A stretch of 64,000 bases of DNA from NCBI GenBank assembly GCA_963718755.1, contig OY970376.1:1426001-1490000 (forward strand). The letters run 5' to 3'. Positions 59,800 through 64,000 of this stretch are shown in pieces; the first letter of the stretch is position 1; every line of letters begins with the position of its first letter. This DNA is from VRUE01 sp963718755 (GTDB lineage Bacteria > Actinomycetota > Thermoleophilia > Solirubrobacterales > 70-9). The notes under the pieces were generated by a model that had not been told where the DNA came from, made no database searches, and worked only from the letters and a program-made list of their open reading frames with translations. A program made the translations under genes and the position numbers.

Positions 59800-59911
59800 A
59801 TCGGGGGAGTAACGGGAGCCGATGGAGCCCTGCCGGGCGCCGAGGCTGAGAGGGCGGCATCGAGGCCGCCGACCGTCTAGACCTGATCCGGGTAATGCCG
59901 GCGGAGGCAAG
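59800..59911 (+). promoter_or_regulatory. TPP (THI-box) riboswitch
   Basis: The conserved THI-box parts are present: GGGAGCC at 59814, GGCTGAGAGGG at 59844, a variable G+C stem (GGCGGC with GGCCGCC), and ACCTGATCCGGGTAATGCCGGC at 59881. The thiO start is two bases past the end, and its GGAGG ribosome binding site overlaps the aptamer 3' edge. Thiamine diphosphate binding should therefore limit translation of the thiO-thiSG operon. The exact 5' limit is approximate. Confidence 0.92.
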
Positions 59912-59912
59912 A

Positions 59913-61022
59913 ATGATCAGCAGTACCTACGAGCAGCGGAGTTATGACGCGGTAATCGTCGGGGGCGGCATCATCGGCCTCTCCTGTGCTTGGCGCGCGG
60001 CGCAGCGGGGTGCGCGGGTGGCGCTTGTGGAGCGCTCATCCAGGCCGCCGGCCGGCGCGACGCGGGTCGCCGCCGGGATGCTGGCGCCGGTCGGCGAGCT
60101 TGCCTTCGGCGAGCCCGAGCTGCTGAAGCTGACCCTCGCCGCGTCCGAGCTCTACCCGAGCTTCGTCGCCGAGCTCGAGCAGGCGAGCGGCATCGCCACC
60201 GGCTACCGTCGCGACGGCGCCCTGCACGTCGCGCTCGACCGCGACGAGGCGGCGGAGCTGCGGCGCGTGCACGAGCTGCAGCGCTCGCTCGGCCTCGGCG
60301 CCGAGTGGTTGCCGCCGCGTCGTTGCCGCGATTTGGAGCCTGGCCTCACTCCCTCCTTCAACGGCGGCGTCCACGCGCCGGACGAGGCCTCGGTTGACCC
60401 CCGCGCCCTCACGGATGCGCTCCTCGCCGCACTTGCGGCCGAGGAGGACGGGGACCTGCTGACCGGAACCGGGGTGGAGGCCGCGCTGTACGACGGCGAG
60501 CGGATCGCCGGCGTTCGCACCGAGAGCGGCGAGGAGCTCCGAGCGGCGTCGGTCGTCCTCACCGCCGGCGCCTGGTCTGGGCAGGCCGAGTGGCTCCCCG
60601 AGGCCGCCCGCCCGCCGGTGCGCCCGGTCAAGGGCCAGATTCTTGAGTTGCGTTCTCGCGACGGCGCCGCTCCCTGCCGGCGGATCGTCGCCTCCGAGCG
60701 CATCTACCTGGTGCCGCGTCCCGACGGCCGCCTGGTCGTCGGCGCCACGGTCGAGGAGCAGGGCTTTGACATCGCGGTCACCGCGGGCGGCGTCCACGAG
60801 TTGCTGCGCGAGGCATACCGCCTGCTGCCCGAGGTCGCCGAGATGGAGCTGGTCGAGGCCGCCGCCGGGCTGCGCCCGGGCACGCCGGACAACCTCCCTT
60901 TGGTTGGGCCGAGCGGCGTCGATGGTCTGGTCTGGGCGACCGGGCACTACCGCAACGGGATCTTGCTGGCGCCGCTGGCCGCCAAGACCCTGGTCGAGGA
61001 GCTTGAGGGGGTGCCCGCGTGA
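59913..61022 (+). CDS. thiO: Glycine oxidase ThiO
   Basis: The product is 369 aa from the ATG at 59913. FAD-binding DAVIVGGGIIGLSCAWRAAQ starts the protein. GMLAPVGEL and the C-terminal AAGLRPGTPDNLPLVG and ATGHYRNGILLAP are typical of ThiO. It oxidises glycine to the imine used for thiazole synthesis. The start uses GGAGG within the TPP riboswitch; the frame is open a little further upstream but that reads through the aptamer. It overlaps the next gene by 4 bp. Confidence 0.94.
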   Translation: MISSTYEQRSYDAVIVGGGIIGLSCAWRAAQRGARVALVERSSRPPAGATRVAAGMLAPVGELAFGEPELLKLTLAASELYPSFVAELEQASGIATGYRRDGALHVALDRDEAAELRRVHELQRSLGLGAEWLPPRRCRDLEPGLTPSFNGGVHAPDEASVDPRALTDALLAALAAEEDGDLLTGTGVEAALYDGERIAGVRTESGEELRAASVVLTAGAWSGQAEWLPEAARPPVRPVKGQILELRSRDGAAPCRRIVASERIYLVPRPDGRLVVGATVEEQGFDIAVTAGGVHELLREAYRLLPEVAEMELVEAAAGLRPGTPDNLPLVGPSGVDGLVWATGHYRNGILLAPLAAKTLVEELEGVPA

Positions 61023-61993
61023 GGATCAAGCTGAACGGCGAGCCACGCGAGCTGGCCGAGGGGGCGACCCTTGCCGACGCGGTGCGCGAGAGCGGCGCCG
61101 AGCAGGAAGGACGTGGTGTCGCCGTGGCGCTCGACGGCGAGGTTGTGCCACGCGGCGAGTGGGGCTCGACTGCGCTGGCCGAGGGCCACAACGTCGAGGT
61201 CCTGGCGGCGATCCAGGGCGGAGCGGAGACCTGGGAGCTGGGCGGGCGCCAGTTGAGCTCACGGCTGATTGCCGGCACCGGCGGCTTCCGCTCGCTCGAG
61301 CAGATGGAGGAGGCTCTGCGGGCGTCGGGCGTTGAGATCGTCACCGTCGCGCTGCGCCGCATCGACCCCGCCGCGAAGGGCTCGGTGCTCGAGGTGCTCG
61401 ACCGGCTCGGCCTCTTCGCCCTGCCTAACACGGCCGGCTGCTTCACCGCTCGCGACGCGGTCCGCACTGCCCGCCTCGCCCGCGAGGCGTTCGAGACCGA
61501 GTGGATCAAGCTCGAGGTGGTCGGCGACGATCGCACGCTCTACCCGGACGCGGTCGAGCTGCTCGACGCCGCCGAGACCCTGGTCGGCGAGGGCTTCACC
61601 GTCCTCCCCTACACCAACGACGACCCGATCCTCGCCCGCCGCCTCGAGCAAGCCGGCTGCGCCGCGGTGATGCCGCTCGGCTCGCCGATCGGCTCGGGCG
61701 CAGGCATCCGCAACCCCTACAACGTCGCGATCATCGCCAAGCAGGCCGAGGTACCGGTCATCCTCGATGCTGGCATCGGCACCGCCTCCGACGCCGCCCT
61801 GGCGATGGAGCTCGGCTGCGACGCGGTGATGGCGGCCAGCTCGATCTTCGGCGCCGAGGACCCGGCCGCGATGGCACGCGCCCTGCGCGGCGCGGTCGAG
61901 GCCGGCCACGCCGCCCGCCGGGCCGGCCGCATCCCCCGCCGCACCCACGCCGAGGCCTCGACCAGCGTCGAGGGCCTTCCCGACCTCTCTTGA
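61019..61993 (+). CDS. thiG: Fused ThiS sulfur carrier - ThiG thiazole synthase
   Basis: The product is 324 aa. Residues 1-68 form a ThiS ubiquitin-like domain (MRIKLNGEPRELAEGATLAD, then VLAAIQGG). ThiG begins near residue 72 (TWELGGRQLSSRLIAGTGGF) with the Schiff-base Lys164 (WIKLEVVGD) and LDAGIGTASDAALAMELGCD. The Gly-Gly that must become a thiocarboxylate is internal rather than C-terminal. Either the protein is processed or the chemistry is changed. It should make the thiamine thiazole unit. Confidence 0.93.
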   Translation: MRIKLNGEPRELAEGATLADAVRESGAEQEGRGVAVALDGEVVPRGEWGSTALAEGHNVEVLAAIQGGAETWELGGRQLSSRLIAGTGGFRSLEQMEEALRASGVEIVTVALRRIDPAAKGSVLEVLDRLGLFALPNTAGCFTARDAVRTARLAREAFETEWIKLEVVGDDRTLYPDAVELLDAAETLVGEGFTVLPYTNDDPILARRLEQAGCAAVMPLGSPIGSGAGIRNPYNVAIIAKQAEVPVILDAGIGTASDAALAMELGCDAVMAASSIFGAEDPAAMARALRGAVEAGHAARRAGRIPRRTHAEASTSVEGLPDLS

Positions 61994-61999
61994 TGAGCG

Positions 62000-62040
62000 C
62001 GGTCGAGGTTTGAACCGCTATGCGACTCAAACCTCGACCG
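62000..62040 (+). terminator. Hairpin terminator after thiSG
   Basis: CGGTCGAGGTTTGA (62000-62013) and TCAAACCTCGACCG (62027-62040) form a perfect 14-bp stem with a 13-base loop, right after the thiSG stop. No T run follows; it may end the thi operon before tRNA-Lys. Confidence 0.7.
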
Positions 62041-62075
62041 CTCATCGGTCGCCGCCCGACTACCATGGGCCGCGC

Positions 62076-62149
62076 GCCCCTGTAGCTCAGTTGGTTAGAG
62101 CGGCGGCCTTTTAAGCCGCGCGGCGCGGGTTCGAATCCCGCCGGGGGCA
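62076..62149 (+). tRNA. tRNA-Lys (anticodon TTT)
   Basis: The 74-nt gene has acceptor GCCCCTG/CGGGGGC with one U-G pair, D-arm TAGCTCAGTTGGTTAGAGC, anticodon stem GCGGC/GCCGC with loop CTTTTAA, T-arm GCGGGTTCGAATCCCGC and A73. No CCA is encoded. The next gene begins within 150 bp. Confidence 0.95.
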
Positions 62150-62293
62150 TTGACGACAAAGGGCATTCTAGCGCCCAATGCTGTCGTCAACGATCGAGAT
62201 CGGCTCGGCGCTTGGTTTCCGTGGGCACCACATTTGGGCATCAAGCAGGCAATCTGTGTGTGGCAGTCGGCTGCTTGGACTACGTTCCCCGAA

Positions 62294-63328
62294 ATGCCTG
62301 GTCAGCTCAAAAAGCCGGAAAGCCTGGTGCGCGCGGCACCCGATCCTCAGAGCGACAGGGAGGCGCTGCTCGAGCTACGGGATTCGGGCAGCCCGCAGGC
62401 CAAGGAGCTCGCTAAGCGCTTGCTCAGCGATGAGGGATGGCGCAGCTCGCTGCTAGGGGAACTGCTACCGGGCCTACCTCTCTTCGACGCGCCGAACTTC
62501 TCGATTCGACTCAGTGTCCGTGCCGCGAATCCCCTCCTCAAAGCGGATCTCGCTACGTTGAGGGCTCTGGCCACGAGAGCGCCTGTCGGCCTCCTTGCGT
62601 TGCCGGGTCTCGGCAAGAGGACGGTCGAGGAGATTTTGGCAACCGTGGTCAGCGAGTGGGCGGCGGCCTATCTCGGTGAGGACGAGAAGGACCAGGAGGC
62701 CCGTCCGCCGCTACCCGCCGATGCCCCCGACGCTCTCGATACTCGGGAACAACAACGCCGCCTCGCGGATGCCTTTGACGAGATAGAAGGGGCCACTGGA
62801 TTCGAGGCGTTCCGCCTTCGCAAGCTCGATCCGGGTGAGAGTCCGAGCCAATCAGAAGTGGCCGTTGCCTTCGGGCTAAAGGCCGAGCAGGTATCGCACT
62901 ACGAGAGGGGGATCAGCGCGAAGCTCGCGCGGCAGATGCGGGACGAGAGCTCGCGATTGTCCCTCGCCGTCACTGCCCTGAAGGACGGGGTTGGCGTGCT
63001 CGCTCGCCCACCCGACCTCGAGCGCGCGTTTGCAGCGATCGATCCCTTCGAACGAGCAATGCCCAAAGGGGCGCCCCAGAGGCGCGCGCTGCTTCTATTG
63101 CTCGCGGGCCTTCGCCTGACGGACGATTGGATCATCGATGTCGAGATCGAGGAAATCGTGGATGCTCTGCTCAGGGGACTTACCGAGTCCGGACCAGCGA
63201 GCCTAGATGTGATTGATCGTCAACTCAGCCGGCTCGGGGTGCGCCAAGATCTACGACTTCCTTGGGTTGTTTCACGCTCGGGATACCGCGTTGTGGAGCA
63301 GAAGCTCGTGCGCGTCGGTTATGACTAA
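62294..63328 (+). CDS. Orphan protein with RNA polymerase alpha-CTD-like domain and HTH
   Basis: The product is 344 aa from the ATG at 62294. Residues 70-115 (LSVRAANPLLKADLATLRAL, then LALPGLGKRTVEEI) match the C-terminal domain of the RNA polymerase alpha subunit. Counterparts of the DNA-contacting residues are present (R76, N79, G107, R109, T110, E113). A helix-turn-helix-like stretch follows at about 183-206 (SQSEVAVAFGLKAEQVSHYE). The rest is helical. It could bind promoter DNA like a UP-element reader or act as a decoy. Position beside tRNA-Lys suggests it may be cargo of an element. Confidence 0.62.
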   Translation: MPGQLKKPESLVRAAPDPQSDREALLELRDSGSPQAKELAKRLLSDEGWRSSLLGELLPGLPLFDAPNFSIRLSVRAANPLLKADLATLRALATRAPVGLLALPGLGKRTVEEILATVVSEWAAAYLGEDEKDQEARPPLPADAPDALDTREQQRRLADAFDEIEGATGFEAFRLRKLDPGESPSQSEVAVAFGLKAEQVSHYERGISAKLARQMRDESSRLSLAVTALKDGVGVLARPPDLERAFAAIDPFERAMPKGAPQRRALLLLLAGLRLTDDWIIDVEIEEIVDALLRGLTESGPASLDVIDRQLSRLGVRQDLRLPWVVSRSGYRVVEQKLVRVGYD

Positions 63329-63350
63329 AGAGCGCTCGCCCCAGCTGAAG

Positions 63351-63431
63351 TGCATCAGCCGAGCGCGGCGGCCGGTGTGATGAATCTGCCAGATTTCTCC
63401 GGGATTACGGCCGCCGCGCTCGGCTGATGCA
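63351..63431. repeat. Perfect 24-bp inverted repeat with 33-base loop
   Basis: The left arm is 63351-63374 (TGCATCAGCCGAGCGCGGCG plus GCCG). The right arm is 63408-63431, its exact reverse complement. The loop is relatively A+T-rich (GTGTGATGAATCTGCC...). It lies 23 bp after the stop of the alpha-CTD-like gene. The size exceeds a usual terminator. Confidence 0.75.
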
Positions 63432-63484
63432 GAGACTTTACGACGCGTAGAGCAGAAGCCCTTTCGACCCTGGCCGAATTGACA

Positions 63485-63517
63485 TGCAAAGGGCGAGCCC
63501 GGAGGCCCGCCCTTTGC
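63485..63517 (-). terminator. Terminator of the prepilin gene
   Basis: GCAAAGGGCG and CGCCCTTTGC form a perfect 10-bp outer stem, with a GCC/GGC inner stem around CGGA. It lies 46 bp after the prepilin stop codon on the minus strand. It is probably the transcript end. Confidence 0.75.
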
Positions 63518-63562
63518 ACTGGCCAGCGATCATGCCAGCCAACGTCGGATCAAGCAGTGCGA

Positions 63563-63997
<435 letters not shown>

Positions 63998-64000
63998 GCG

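Larger units (their letters stand above)
63329..63562. other. Intergenic region with two strong inverted repeats
   Basis: This 234-bp gap between converging genes has a long inverted repeat at 63351-63431 and a terminator hairpin at 63485-63517. The rest shows no coding signal. Confidence 0.6.

Overview
The window is chromosomal DNA of very high G+C content. It carries actinobacterial-type genes: an ECF42-like sigma factor with its DGPF partner, DrrAB-like ABC genes, plastid/actinobacterial-type pyruvate dehydrogenase genes with lipA/lipB, many GTG and TTG starts, and a type IV prepilin. Gene style and several lineage-limited hypothetical families suggest Actinomycetota, probably Thermoleophilia (Solirubrobacterales); this is inference, not a database result.

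Layout. 1-7.5 kb: MFS transporter (partial), M23 peptidase, CDP-alcohol phosphatidyltransferase, chromate transporter, CorA, UppP and a VapBC pair. 7.5-16.5 kb: a broken XRE/nucleotidyltransferase pair, a SprT-like protein, the ECF42/DGPF pair, and a TetR / secreted protein / MMPL operon. 16.5-23.4 kb is accessory DNA. It has two divergent paralogous winged-helix genes, two matching 19-codon mini-ORFs with strong ribosome binding sites, decayed copies of a DUF2442 gene, a nonsense-mutated SpoIIAA-like gene, and a two-gene restriction-modification system. 23.5-31.7 kb is a complete potassium-uptake locus with split KdpD, KdpE, the unusual order kdpF-A-C-B, and a membrane-anchored universal stress protein.

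31.7-35.8 kb, minus strand, is the most interesting part. It is a compact five-gene cluster with a radical SAM/SPASM peptide maturase, a 63-residue precursor ending in Cys-Trp-Ala-Cys, an EpiD/CypD-like flavoprotein, a DUF1399-like protein with a Cys-rich tail, and a glycosyltransferase. It looks like a ribosomally made, modified peptide pathway that may form a C-terminal aminovinyl-cysteine. 36-40.5 kb holds a membrane protein, a large secreted repeat/PKD protein and a TetR regulator. 40.5-44.2 kb is a small element with a perfect 45-bp direct repeat of the tRNA-Ala(CGC) 3' end at both edges. It has no integrase and carries toxin-antitoxin-like cargo including an XRE / ImmA-IrrE protease / PIN trio.

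44.2-64 kb is mostly housekeeping: a DrrAB exporter, a nuclease gene overlapping tRNA-Ala(TGC), an MBL hydrolase, a fused ArsR-SRPBCC gene with a perfect palindrome over its start, lipoate synthesis (lipB-lipA) next to pyruvate dehydrogenase (lpd, pdhA, pdhB, pdhC), thiamine genes (thiE diverging from a TPP riboswitch, thiO and a fused thiS-thiG), tRNA-Lys(TTT), an orphan protein with an RNA polymerase alpha-CTD-like domain, and a type IV prepilin.
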